Shown: in pieces, positions 6,253 through 11,697 of the stretch | How the letters are laid out: the number at the start of each line of letters is the position of its first letter | Numbering within the stretch: the stretch's first letter is position 1 | Assembly (NCBI GenBank): GCA_002305765.1 | Contig: DBQU01000105.1 | Span: 1 to 12,256, forward strand | DNA: 12,256 nt | Source of the DNA: Deltaproteobacteria bacterium UBA1386 | GTDB taxonomy: Bacteria; Desulfobacterota; Syntrophorhabdia; Syntrophorhabdales; Syntrophorhabdaceae | Direction: 5' to 3' | Translations under genes and position numbers: made by a program | Notes under the pieces: generated by a model | Databases searched by the model: none | Seen by the model: the letters and a program-made list of their open reading frames with translations, nothing else | Told to the model about the DNA's origin: nothing

Positions 6253-6278
6253 CCCATGCGGAGTGTCACAACTACATA
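6130..6278 (+). ncRNA. Possible omega-RNA / right-end region of the TnpB element
   Basis: In IS200/IS605 elements the TnpB guide RNA spans the 3' end of tnpB and the transposon right end. Here an 8-base perfect stem, AAACCCTG (6221-6228) with CAGGGTTT (6242-6249), overlaps the last tnpB codons and stop, followed by about 30 bases before the next gene's stop at 6281. The stem is seen; the RNA role is inferred from the family and both ends are approximate. Confidence 0.35.
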
Positions 6279-6280
6279 CC

Positions 6281-7345
6281 CTAGCCCATGTCCATAGTTG
6301 TCAACAAGTCATCAACCCACCCGGCTCTCCTTACCATGAACTCCACATTCTCGTTCATGTTTCTGGGTACTATCCGTGATTCCGGGTGGCGCACCTGCCA
6401 GACCCTGAATATCTCATCGGCAAATGCCTGGCCGACCGTATCAATACCCTGGAAGTCCAGTTCTATCGTCTTGAAACGCTCCAGGCCAACGACGATCCTT
6501 CTTGCCTGTGATCTCGATACGTACTGCACGTTATTCCTGTACAGCCTCACAGAAACGGCCGTCCTAGTGAACTCCACGGAGTCGGGGTCGGTGTATCTAC
6601 CGAACACCTCGGAAAGCGTCCTCGTGGAATCGAACCTTATCGAGCAGGAGACCTTCGTGCCCCTGGTCTTCAGGGGCGAGTCCTTGACATAGACGTCGTT
6701 CTTCTCGTTATCTATGACAAGCCATTTACCTGAACTGCGGATACTGAAGTGATCAACCATTTTTGATGTGAAGAATATACCCTCGCCGCTATGGAATTCA
6801 GGAGCAGTGGTCTGTTTCCCCTTCAACAGATCCTGAATGGCATCGAGGGTGGTATCCAGGCCCTTCTTGGCCATTATGTTGTTGAATATGCCGACACCCC
6901 TGTCCGAGATCTCAAACTGAAGGCGGTCCTTCGATTCCCTGAGGGATATGTCTATTGTGTCTGTGCCCGAGTGCTCGATCGCATTATTGACCATTTCAGT
7001 AAAAGAATAGTCGACTATCAGCCCAACATTCTCTGCAAGTCTGGCAAACCAGGGCCCTTCGTCCTTTATGCTCTCGAGCACTACGTTCTCACGAAGGTCC
7101 CTGTTGCGCAGCAACCGGTGGATGTTCACCGGTTTACCCTCTATTGCCCGGCGCGCGCGAGGCAGGACATAGTGCGCCGTGTTTGCCTTGCCTACGAGAA
7201 CTATCATGCCCTCTTCTTTCAATTGCTGGAAGAACCTGTGGACGTATGCCCTTGACAAGCCTGTTGCACCGGATATGTCCGCGGCCTTGACCGTGCCGTC
7301 TTTTGCAAGCTTGTCCAGAATAAGTTTCCTTATGTCCCGGGTCAT
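6281..7345 (-). CDS. wHTH - GHKL ATPase - DUF4325 (STAS-like) regulator
   Basis: A 354-residue protein with three parts. Residues 1-62 form a winged helix (KAADISGATGLSRAYVHRFFQQLKEEGMIVLVG). Residues 85-240 are a GHKL/histidine-kinase-like ATPase: N box FTEMVNNAIEHS (115-126), G1 DRGVGIF (148-154), G2 HSGEGIF (185-191). Residues 262-345 match STAS-like DUF4325 (ELDFQGIDTVGQAFADEIFRVW). No His phosphorylation site or sensor is visible, so it resembles an anti-sigma or switch-type ATPase fused to DNA binding rather than a classical sensor kinase. The gene has GGGGG just upstream of ATG 7345 and a leader of about 30 bases. Two 20-bp operators bracket its promoter, pointing to autoregulation by its own HTH. 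Its stop lies about 30 bases from the TnpB frame; the gene looks intact. The ligand and targets are unknown. Confidence 0.9.
   Translation of the reverse strand: MTRDIRKLILDKLAKDGTVKAADISGATGLSRAYVHRFFQQLKEEGMIVLVGKANTAHYVLPRARRAIEGKPVNIHRLLRNRDLRENVVLESIKDEGPWFARLAENVGLIVDYSFTEMVNNAIEHSGTDTIDISLRESKDRLQFEISDRGVGIFNNIMAKKGLDTTLDAIQDLLKGKQTTAPEFHSGEGIFFTSKMVDHFSIRSSGKWLVIDNEKNDVYVKDSPLKTRGTKVSCSIRFDSTRTLSEVFGRYTDPDSVEFTRTAVSVRLYRNNVQYVSRSQARRIVVGLERFKTIELDFQGIDTVGQAFADEIFRVWQVRHPESRIVPRNMNENVEFMVRRAGWVDDLLTTMDMG
6297..6316. promoter_or_regulatory. Third operator-like copy inside the 3' end of the GHKL-DUF4325 gene
   Basis: GTTGTCAACAAGTCATCAAC matches the 20-bp operator upstream of this gene at 18 of 20 positions, more than 1 kb away and within the final codons (VDDLLTT). 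A chance match this good in a 12-kb window is unlikely. It may be an auxiliary operator for looping or a leftover of rearrangement. Confidence 0.45.
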
Positions 7346-7360
7346 GGTACCCCCTTTTTA

Positions 7361-7424
7361 GTTGACAACTTGTTGACAACTAAAATATAACAAGACTGTC
7401 ACAAGTTGTCAACAAGTTGTCAAC
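7361..7424 (-). promoter_or_regulatory. Promoter bracketed by two identical 20-bp operators
   Basis: On the minus strand TTGACA (7412-7407), 17 bases, TATATT (7389-7384) is a near-consensus promoter placing the transcript start near 7377. The 20-mer GTTGTCAACAAGTTGTCAAC lies at 7405-7424 on the plus strand, and its exact reverse complement lies at 7361-7380. Each is two copies of the 9-base palindrome GTTGWCAAC separated by two bases. The distal copy covers the -35 box and the proximal copy covers the transcript start. A further 8-of-9 half-site, TTTGACAAC, is at 7443-7451. Confidence 0.82.
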
Positions 7425-7631
7425 AGCATCGTCCCGGGAAGGTTTGACAACTGCGGATATGCAGCTGTGAACTGAGTATGTTCTTTCCGATAGTCGTCTT
7501 CTTTCAGGCGCGCCTGCACGATAAATGCTTTGACACCATCCCTGTCCCGCGGTAGGCTTTTCCCGCGGTTGGGAGAGCTGCATGAGCGGTTCGCTGGACA
7601 TAGGGACACCCGGCTGCATTCTCACCAATAG
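7425..7631. other. Gene-free spacer
   Basis: About 207 bases between the divergent operator region and the two-hairpin element. Short frames on the minus strand here have no Shine-Dalgarno and no recognisable protein. A CCCGCGG repeat (7546-7552 and 7562-7568) flanks a short segment. I see no RNA or terminator. Confidence 0.5.
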
Positions 7632-7694
7632 CTACCCACATGGTCGTTGCACCTGTGGCGCGGGGCCGGGAAACCGGCCCCTGCCTTTGCCTCC
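7632..7694 (+). ncRNA. Two-hairpin conserved element, copy 1 (no gene behind it)
   Basis: This copy matches 10469-10531 at 56 of 63 positions. Stem 1: CCACA and GGT (7636-7640, 7642-7644) pair with ACC and TGTGG (7651-7658), with a one-base bulge and a six-base loop. Stem 2: GGGGCCGG (7662-7669) pairs with CCGGCCCC (7674-7681) across a GAAA (GNRA) loop. All seven differences from copy 2 are outside the stems. No promoter or gene follows on this strand; it ends 41 bases from the converging mqsA stop. It could be a relict leader whose nuclease gene was lost, or a terminator-like hairpin, although there is no T-run. Confidence 0.55.
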
Positions 7695-7734
7695 AAGATA
7701 CTTCTCCCTCGCCAGGATCAAACTTTAAGCTCGG

Positions 7735-8166
7735 TCATGACGCGCGCCCCAATCTCGTTCTGGTTGTTTTCAAGATCTCAAGACCGCCGGGATCCCGGTT
7801 GAGGAGGGTGAGGGCGCTGCTTATCGCCCGGCTTGGCAGGAGATCTCCTGCCTCATACTTCTGAAATGCCCGGGGTCCGCCGCCCACCAACTCCCCGGCT
7901 TCCGCCTGGGATAGCCCCAGCCTCCTGCGGATACGGCGTATCTCTTCCGGAGAGAGGAGTCCATCCGTTCTGGCCTTGAGGCGGTTCAGCATGCGGTCAG
8001 AGTCCTTGAGGTCCCGCCCGACGTGCACACTCTCCCCACATTTGTCGCAGTACCAGCCCGCCAGGTCGAAGGTGAGGTTCTCGCCCTTATACGTCAACGT
8101 CACGGGCCGGAGATCCCGGCGCATGGGTGTTCCGTCGTTGGGACAAAGGAACTGGTCCTTATTCAT
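7735..8166 (-). CDS. mqsA: MqsA-family antitoxin (YgiT-type zinc finger + Xre HTH)
   Basis: A 143-residue antitoxin of the MqsRA system. The N-terminal zinc domain (1-50) binds and blocks the MqsR toxin; the C-terminal Xre-type HTH (72-125: SPEEIRRIRRRLGLSQAEAG, then GGGPRAFQKYEAGDLLPS) binds the operon's operator. The second knuckle is intact (C40, C43 in WYCDKCGES), but the first is C8-P-N-D11 where the family has CPxC, so one of four zinc ligands is replaced by Asp. The length fits the family (131 residues in E. coli, as I recall it). The gene starts inside the toxin gene (8-base overlap), so translation is coupled. The HTH and FxxYExG motif are intact, so it should still repress its promoter even though the toxin appears dead. 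Confidence 0.87.
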   Translation of the reverse strand: MNKDQFLCPNDGTPMRRDLRPVTLTYKGENLTFDLAGWYCDKCGESVHVGRDLKDSDRMLNRLKARTDGLLSPEEIRRIRRRLGLSQAEAGELVGGGPRAFQKYEAGDLLPSRAISSALTLLNRDPGGLEILKTTRTRLGRAS

Positions 8167-8392
8167 TGTTCTTCTCCTTAAATGACAGCAGCAGGGATTC
8201 CGTAACGGTGTCGGCGGTGAATTTCACGTAGAGCAGGCCAACCGCAGAGGGGACATGGTACACATCCGGTCTTCCAAATCCCATGGCGGCAGCGCTTTTC
8301 AATGCGGTGCCGGTGATCGCCAGCCTTCCCGGATCTGAAAACGCGGCCTTGAACGCCTCCAGGTCACAGGTCCGCTTTCGTTCCCGGTTCAT
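8159..8392 (-). pseudogene. mqsR: MqsR-family toxin with an in-frame central deletion
   Basis: A 77-residue frame where MqsR, a RelE-fold mRNA interferase cutting at GCU-type sites, is about 98 residues. Both ends match: KRTCDLEAFKAAFSDPGRLA and ALKSAAAMGFG at the N-terminus, then VYHVPSAVGLLYVKFTA and LLLSFKEK at the C-terminus. Between GFGRPD and VYH some 20-27 residues are missing, including the DFYKSMT...H..WQD segment that carries catalytic Lys and Gln in E. coli MqsR. The deletion keeps frame, so a shortened protein could still be made and might still touch MqsA, but it should not cut RNA. The toxin gene comes first, as is normal for mqsRA. ATG 8392 has little Shine-Dalgarno. Confidence 0.77.
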
Positions 8393-8402
8393 GCGATATG
8401 AA

Positions 8403-8417
8403 ACACCATAATGGTGT
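8403..8417 (-). promoter_or_regulatory. Perfect palindrome upstream of mqsR (likely MqsA operator)
   Basis: ACACCAT-A-ATGGTGT is a perfect 7+1+7 inverted repeat ending 11 bases before the mqsR start. On the minus strand a TTGACC (8426-8421) lies just upstream with a TTTCAT 17 bases on, placing the palindrome inside the spacer of a possible promoter. The position fits an MqsA site. The half-site differs from the AACCT/AGGTT pattern I recall for E. coli MqsA. Confidence 0.6.
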
Positions 8418-8458
8418 AATGGTCAAGCCCTGGTCGGGTCATAACCCCTGTCACGCTT

Positions 8459-9007
8459 TCAAAGGTCAGTACGTATCAGGTCATAGAACATTGTTCTGGT
8501 CTGCTTTCTTTTGTCTTTTGAAGAAATGAAATCGAAGAAGCTCTTCTTGTAAAACGCCGTAACATCTTCATTCTTGTAGGCGTCGACCGTCAACACCCTG
8601 CATCCAGTTCTATTTCCGGTCAGGAAGAACGATTTGGTCATGTTCAGGAGATGGGTACCGATGCCCTGATTGCGAAAATCCCTTCTGACGCCCAATCGGG
8701 CTATCTTGACCGCGGGAATATACCGGTAAGGCTGTTTGATTCCTTCAAACCGAATGTCTCCCATGGAATCAAGGCGGATCTTATCGTTGCAATAACTGAT
8801 AAGCGCCACCGGCGGGTCGACGGAAGCCCCGACGGGATTCAGGATATAAGTCTTTGTGAGGAGTTGCGCTTCGTGAGGCCTCAGATCATTGCGAAAGAAA
8901 TCGTTAAGGTCCGTGTCCCCGCAATCAAAGGCTTGCGCGCGATCATGGTCAGAAAGAACTTCAAGAACCCAACCGCCTGATTGAAACCTATTTCTTTTTC
9001 CTGGCAT
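8459..9007 (-). CDS. GNAT acetyltransferase, TacT-like toxin
   Basis: A 182-residue GNAT-fold acetyltransferase. Features: the N-terminal FDCGDTDLNDFFRND segment (27-41) typical of TacT/AtaT-type proteins, the acetyl-CoA loop ARLGVRRDFRNQGIGTHLL (103-121) with RxxGxG at 112-117, VLTVDAYKNEDVTAFYKKSFF (138-158) with Tyr 153 in the proton-donor position, and a TMFYDL end. TacT-type toxins acetylate the amino group of aminoacyl-tRNAs and stop translation; whether this one does is inferred. The gene starts within the last codons of an upstream 54-residue gene (20-base overlap), the usual antitoxin-first arrangement, but that partner is not the RHH-type (DUF1778) antitoxin most often paired with TacT. 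The protein looks full length with all key motifs. Confidence 0.9.
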   Translation of the reverse strand: MPGKRNRFQSGGWVLEVLSDHDRAQAFDCGDTDLNDFFRNDLRPHEAQLLTKTYILNPVGASVDPPVALISYCNDKIRLDSMGDIRFEGIKQPYRYIPAVKIARLGVRRDFRNQGIGTHLLNMTKSFFLTGNRTGCRVLTVDAYKNEDVTAFYKKSFFDFISSKDKRKQTRTMFYDLIRTDL

Positions 9008-9152
9008 CAGCGAGGAGGGCTTTGCGAACGGAACCTAGCTTTGGTGTCGATACAAGTTGACGTCTTTCGCTTTCTTCTTTCTTAAGTCTTTCCAAGAACT
9101 CGGCGGCTTCCTTGCCCTTCAGTACCGGGGTGCACCCAATAGGGAGAGCCAT
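8988..9152 (-). CDS. 54-residue antitoxin-like protein preceding the GNAT gene
   Basis: A small gene with a strong Shine-Dalgarno (AAGGAGG) seven bases before ATG 9152 and its own promoter. The protein begins MALPIGCTPVLKGKEAAEFL, continues with a highly charged helix ERLKKEESERR, then TPKLGSVRKALLADARKKK. It overlaps the GNAT gene by 20 bases, so it is co-translated with it and is the natural antitoxin candidate. It shares TP-(V/I)-L-x-GK-(E/D)-A-x-x-F with the protein at 2732-2965, which partnered a ParE/RelE toxin. No ribbon-helix-helix or HTH is evident. The family is not named; the role is inferred from arrangement. Confidence 0.72.
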   Translation of the reverse strand: MALPIGCTPVLKGKEAAEFLERLKKEESERRQLVSTPKLGSVRKALLADARKKK

Positions 9153-9190
9153 ACAAAACCTCCTTTTTAGGTTTCCATTGCTCTATAGTT

Positions 9191-9219
9191 CTTATCGGTC
9201 AGCGAGCATTTTTTGTCAA
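9191..9219 (-). promoter_or_regulatory. Promoter of the antitoxin-GNAT pair
   Basis: On the minus strand TTGACA (9219-9214), 17 bases, GATAAG (9196-9191) lies about 39 bases before the antitoxin start. The -35 box is consensus and the -10 box matches at 4 of 6. No clear palindrome overlaps it. Confidence 0.6.
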
Positions 9220-9462
9220 GCCCATTTGTATGTGCGATACTTCACAAGTGCCCGTATGTTCGTGTTATAACACATCGGTCTTGGCTTTTCAAAAGAAAAC
9301 GGATGTTTTCGCCGGGAGGGCGCCTGTCGGGGTCGAAGGTGACAGCCACCACTTCCCCTTGAAATTTCTCCCTCTTCGGAAGATAATCCTTAAGCACACC
9401 GGGCGGTAAACCCACTTAATTCACGCACCGAGCCCTGAGCCCTTTTAAGGACAGACTTCACC
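9220..9462. other. Spacer with a perfect palindrome and a possible 57-codon frame
   Basis: GTGTTATAACAC (9262-9273) is a perfect 12-base palindrome, perhaps an operator. On the minus strand GTG 9415 to TGA 9242 encodes 57 residues, including KFQGEVVAVTFDPDRRPPGE and NIRFLLKSQDRC, with a protein-like composition. It has no Shine-Dalgarno, starts right after an in-frame stop and was not recognised, so it may be a gene remnant. The CAP gene's Shine-Dalgarno (AAGGA) is at the right end. Confidence 0.3.
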
Positions 9463-10359
9463 ATGGCGAACAACGACACGGGCATCAACGAACGCTACCA
9501 GTGGTACTACAGGAAACAGGGCGGAGACCGCTACTTCGAGTTCGGGCCCTTCACCTGGGAGAAGATCTTCGTCATGTACATGAAGGGAGAGCTCGCCGGC
9601 GACACGGAGGTGAGGTGCAGCGAGTTCCCCTGGGCCCCGCTAACTGCCTTCCTCCCGGGACGCAGGTTCAACGTAAAGATACAGGCGGCTACGGCTCTTC
9701 ACCTCCTCCGATCGGGCTTCCAGAGGCTGGCAGACCGGAGGCACAGGGAGAGGAACCTCATGATAGTGGCCCTGTGCCTGATAGCCCTGTATTTCGTGGT
9801 CCACAACGTGATCTTTCCGAGACCGAAGCCCGTTACGTTCCCGCAGACACAGGAGCTCTTCCCCGGCAGCTCCTCGGCACCGGGGAGGTCAGCCTCCTTC
9901 AAGACCCGGCCTTCCGCGGGAACCCATCCCCTGCAGGAGGACCTCACCAGTTCGGAGGTCCTCCGCCTCACCAACGTCACGCGGTCGGAGCACGGGATCC
10001 CCGAGCTGAAGGAGAGCTTCCTCCTCAACGCCGTAGCAGTCGACAGGGCAAGGGACATGTTCGAGAAGCAGTATTTCGATCACGTCTCGCCCACCGGGGA
10101 AAAGGCCGCCGACATCGCACAGAAGGTCGGGTATCGCTACAAGATGATCGGTGAGAACATCGCGGCGGGCGCTTTCATCACCAACCAGAAGATCATCAAT
10201 GGGTGGATGCAGAGCCCCGGGCACCGGAAGAACCTCCTGTCCGGGCAGTTCGAAGAGATAGGCGTTGCGGTCGTGAAGGGCCGGCTGGAAGGGGACGAGA
10301 CGTGGATCGCCGTGCAGGTGTTCGGGAGGCAATCGCCGGCGGTGAGGGAGGAGAAATAG
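9463..10359 (+). CDS. Membrane-anchored protein with GYF-like domain and CAP (SCP/PR1) domain
   Basis: A 298-residue protein. Residues 13-66 resemble a GYF_2 domain (WYYRKQGGDRYFEFGPFTW, then LAGDTEV and PWAPL), a small cytoplasmic module that binds proline-rich or other peptides. Residues 98-118 (NLMIVALCLIALYFVVHNVIF) form one transmembrane helix preceded by basic RRHRER, which places the N-terminus inside. A Pro/Ser-rich linker (119-160) leads to a CAP domain (163-288) with H207 (YFDHVSP), E231 (GENIAAG) and H254 (GWMQSPGHRKNLL), the conserved cavity residues, so the CAP domain faces the periplasm. The function of bacterial CAP proteins is not settled; peptidase or lipid binding have been proposed. 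ATG 9463 follows AAGGA. It appears monocistronic and unrelated to the TA modules. Confidence 0.9.
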   Translation: MANNDTGINERYQWYYRKQGGDRYFEFGPFTWEKIFVMYMKGELAGDTEVRCSEFPWAPLTAFLPGRRFNVKIQAATALHLLRSGFQRLADRRHRERNLMIVALCLIALYFVVHNVIFPRPKPVTFPQTQELFPGSSSAPGRSASFKTRPSAGTHPLQEDLTSSEVLRLTNVTRSEHGIPELKESFLLNAVAVDRARDMFEKQYFDHVSPTGEKAADIAQKVGYRYKMIGENIAAGAFITNQKIINGWMQSPGHRKNLLSGQFEEIGVAVVKGRLEGDETWIAVQVFGRQSPAVREEK

Positions 10360-10420
10360 AGCTCAAGCTGTGAAATTGCCGAAGAATGTCCAGGGTATCA
10401 AAACAACGCTCAATTTTATA

Positions 10421-10448
10421 TTGACAAAAATAGTACCATGACGATAAT
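10421..10448 (+). promoter_or_regulatory. Promoter of the two-hairpin leader and NYN operon
   Basis: TTGACA (10421-10426), 16 bases, GATAAT (10443-10448) sits in an AT-rich stretch; TAATTA with an 18-base spacer is an alternative -10. The transcript would start near 10455, just upstream of the two-hairpin element, so the element would be the 5' leader of the NYN mRNA. Confidence 0.62.
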
Positions 10449-10468
10449 TATATATAAATCAATGCTAA

Positions 10469-10531
10469 CTACCCACAAGGTCATTGTACCTGTGGTGCGG
10501 GGCCGGGCGACCGGCCCCTGCCTTTGACTCC
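10469..10531 (+). ncRNA. Two-hairpin conserved element, copy 2 (5' leader of the NYN nuclease gene)
   Basis: Stem 1: CCACA (10473-10477), bulge A, GGT (10479-10481), a six-base loop, ACC and TGTGG (10488-10495). Stem 2: GGGGCCGG (10499-10506), GCGA loop, CCGGCCCC (10511-10518). The element ends two bases before the NYN start codon, and no Shine-Dalgarno lies between. Copy 1 at 7632-7694 shares all stem bases. It could be a cis-regulator controlled by the nuclease or a ligand, or a stand-alone small RNA partner. It is not matched to any riboswitch class I know; RNA motifs upstream of DUF3800 genes are an analogy only. Confidence 0.6.
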
Positions 10532-10533
10532 CC

Positions 10534-11172
10534 ATGTCACTTAAGACATACGTATATGTAGACGGCTTCAACCTATACTATCGAGCATTGATAGTCAATC
10601 CCCGCTATAAATGGCTGGATCTTAAAAAACTATGTGAATCCTTGCTGGGCCCGCGACATGAGATCAGGAAGATCAAATATTTCACTGCCCGGGTAAGCGG
10701 CAAGATAGACAATAACAAGCCCATGCGCCAAGCGGCTTATTTAAGGGCGATCAAGGCTTTTATACCGGAGGTGGAGATAATCTACGGCCGTTTCTACAGT
10801 CATTATGTCAGTGCGCCCCTGGCTGGAACAACTCCATATAAGTTCGTGAAGATTGTGAAAACGGAGGAGAAAGGTTCCGATGTAAATCTGGCCGTGCACT
10901 TACTGAACGATGCCTGGCTGAACCTTTACGACTGTGCGGTGGTCATCTCAAATGATAGCGACCTGGCTGAATCATGCCGGCTCGTGAGGGAACAGAACAA
11001 GAAGCAGCTCGGGGTCATATGCCCCGATATCAACCCCAATACGAACCCCAGTAAAGAACTCATACAACATTCTTCGTTCGTCGAGAAGATACGCAAGGGT
11101 CTGCTGGCCGCGTCACAGCTTCCCGACCACATCCCGGGAACAAACATTTACCGGCCGCAGGAGTGGCAATAA
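10534..11172 (+). CDS. NYN-domain (PIN-like, DUF88/LabA-type) predicted RNase
   Basis: A 212-residue protein formed almost wholly by a NYN domain, a PIN-like metal-dependent ribonuclease fold. Acidic and polar active-site positions are visible: YVYVDGFNLYY with D10 and N13, EEKGSDVNLA with D116 (111-120), and VVISNDSDLAE with D141 and D143 (137-146). The first strand begins at residue 5, so ATG 10534 must be the start even though it has no Shine-Dalgarno (CTCCCC precedes it). The GC-rich hairpin ends 15 bases upstream, so initiation must cope with or be controlled by this structure. The next gene follows after 39 bases. NYN proteins act in RNA processing and, in some defence systems, as effectors; which applies here is unknown. 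Confidence 0.92.
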   Translation: MSLKTYVYVDGFNLYYRALIVNPRYKWLDLKKLCESLLGPRHEIRKIKYFTARVSGKIDNNKPMRQAAYLRAIKAFIPEVEIIYGRFYSHYVSAPLAGTTPYKFVKIVKTEEKGSDVNLAVHLLNDAWLNLYDCAVVISNDSDLAESCRLVREQNKKQLGVICPDINPNTNPSKELIQHSSFVEKIRKGLLAASQLPDHIPGTNIYRPQEWQ

Positions 11173-11211
11173 AACACCTGGATCAAAGTAGAAAAAAGGG
11201 AGGCGGGACCG

Positions 11212-11697
11212 ATGCTCGTAGACCTTGAACTCCGGCTTCTTCACAAAGATCAGAAACGCAAGGTGAACATTGAGTTGGTGGCTTCCCTCGGCACCTTTCA
11301 AGAAGCCCTGCTCCTGTGCAAGTCCATATCCATGCTCGAGGATACAGTTATCGCGGAACGGATGGGTATGACCCTGGAGGAGTTCGTGGCAATCTGGTCA
11401 GGTGATGGGTATTTCCCCATGAACAAGCTGATCGACTACATGAAGATCTGCGAGAACATCATACCGCTTCTCTGGCTGGCGCTGAAGTGTGGATACAACC
11501 TGAAGGCCCTGGAAAGCGAAATGGAGCAGGAACTCCGCTTGTTGCAGGGAGAAATTGACGAACGGCAGCAGGAACTCAATGCCCTGAGAGAGGACATATT
11601 CGGGGGTTTGATAGAAAGGCTGAGGGCGGAGGGGTCTAAAGAGGCTGACAGGGTTGCGCAGCTGATCGATGAGGTGAAAAGGGAGCTGGGAAAGTAG
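11212..11697 (+). CDS. HTH-like and coiled-coil protein in the NYN operon
   Basis: A 161-residue protein. GGGAGG lies about 10 bases before ATG 11212, and no promoter is visible in the 39-base gap, so it is co-transcribed with the NYN gene. Residues 43-95 (EDTVIAERMGMTLEEFVAIW, then FPMNKLIDYMKIC and LLWLALKCGY) have the pattern of a phage lambda-repressor-like HTH, as in small phage regulators that end in an IPLxWLA helix. Residues 99-160 are two long charged helices (LESEMEQELRLLQGEIDERQ, then LIERLRAEG), likely a coiled coil for oligomerisation. It may be the DNA-binding antitoxin or repressor of the NYN nuclease, but gene order (nuclease first) and the missing family name leave this as inference. 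Confidence 0.78.
   Translation: MLVDLELRLLHKDQKRKVNIELVASLGTFQEALLLCKSISMLEDTVIAERMGMTLEEFVAIWSGDGYFPMNKLIDYMKICENIIPLLWLALKCGYNLKALESEMEQELRLLQGEIDERQQELNALREDIFGGLIERLRAEGSKEADRVAQLIDEVKRELGK

Noticed and set aside
7546..7568. CCCGCGG direct repeat considered as a transposon or CRISPR-like repeat
   Set aside because: Only two short copies about 16 bases apart, with no array and no adjacent cas gene or transposase.
7662..7681. GC hairpin of copy 1 considered as an ordinary intrinsic terminator
   Set aside because: No T-run follows on either strand, and the match with copy 2 extends well beyond the hairpin, including a second stem.
9501..10154. Long second frame inside the CAP gene
   Set aside because: Arg/Gly/Pro-rich shadow of a GC-rich gene; the other frame has clear CAP motifs.
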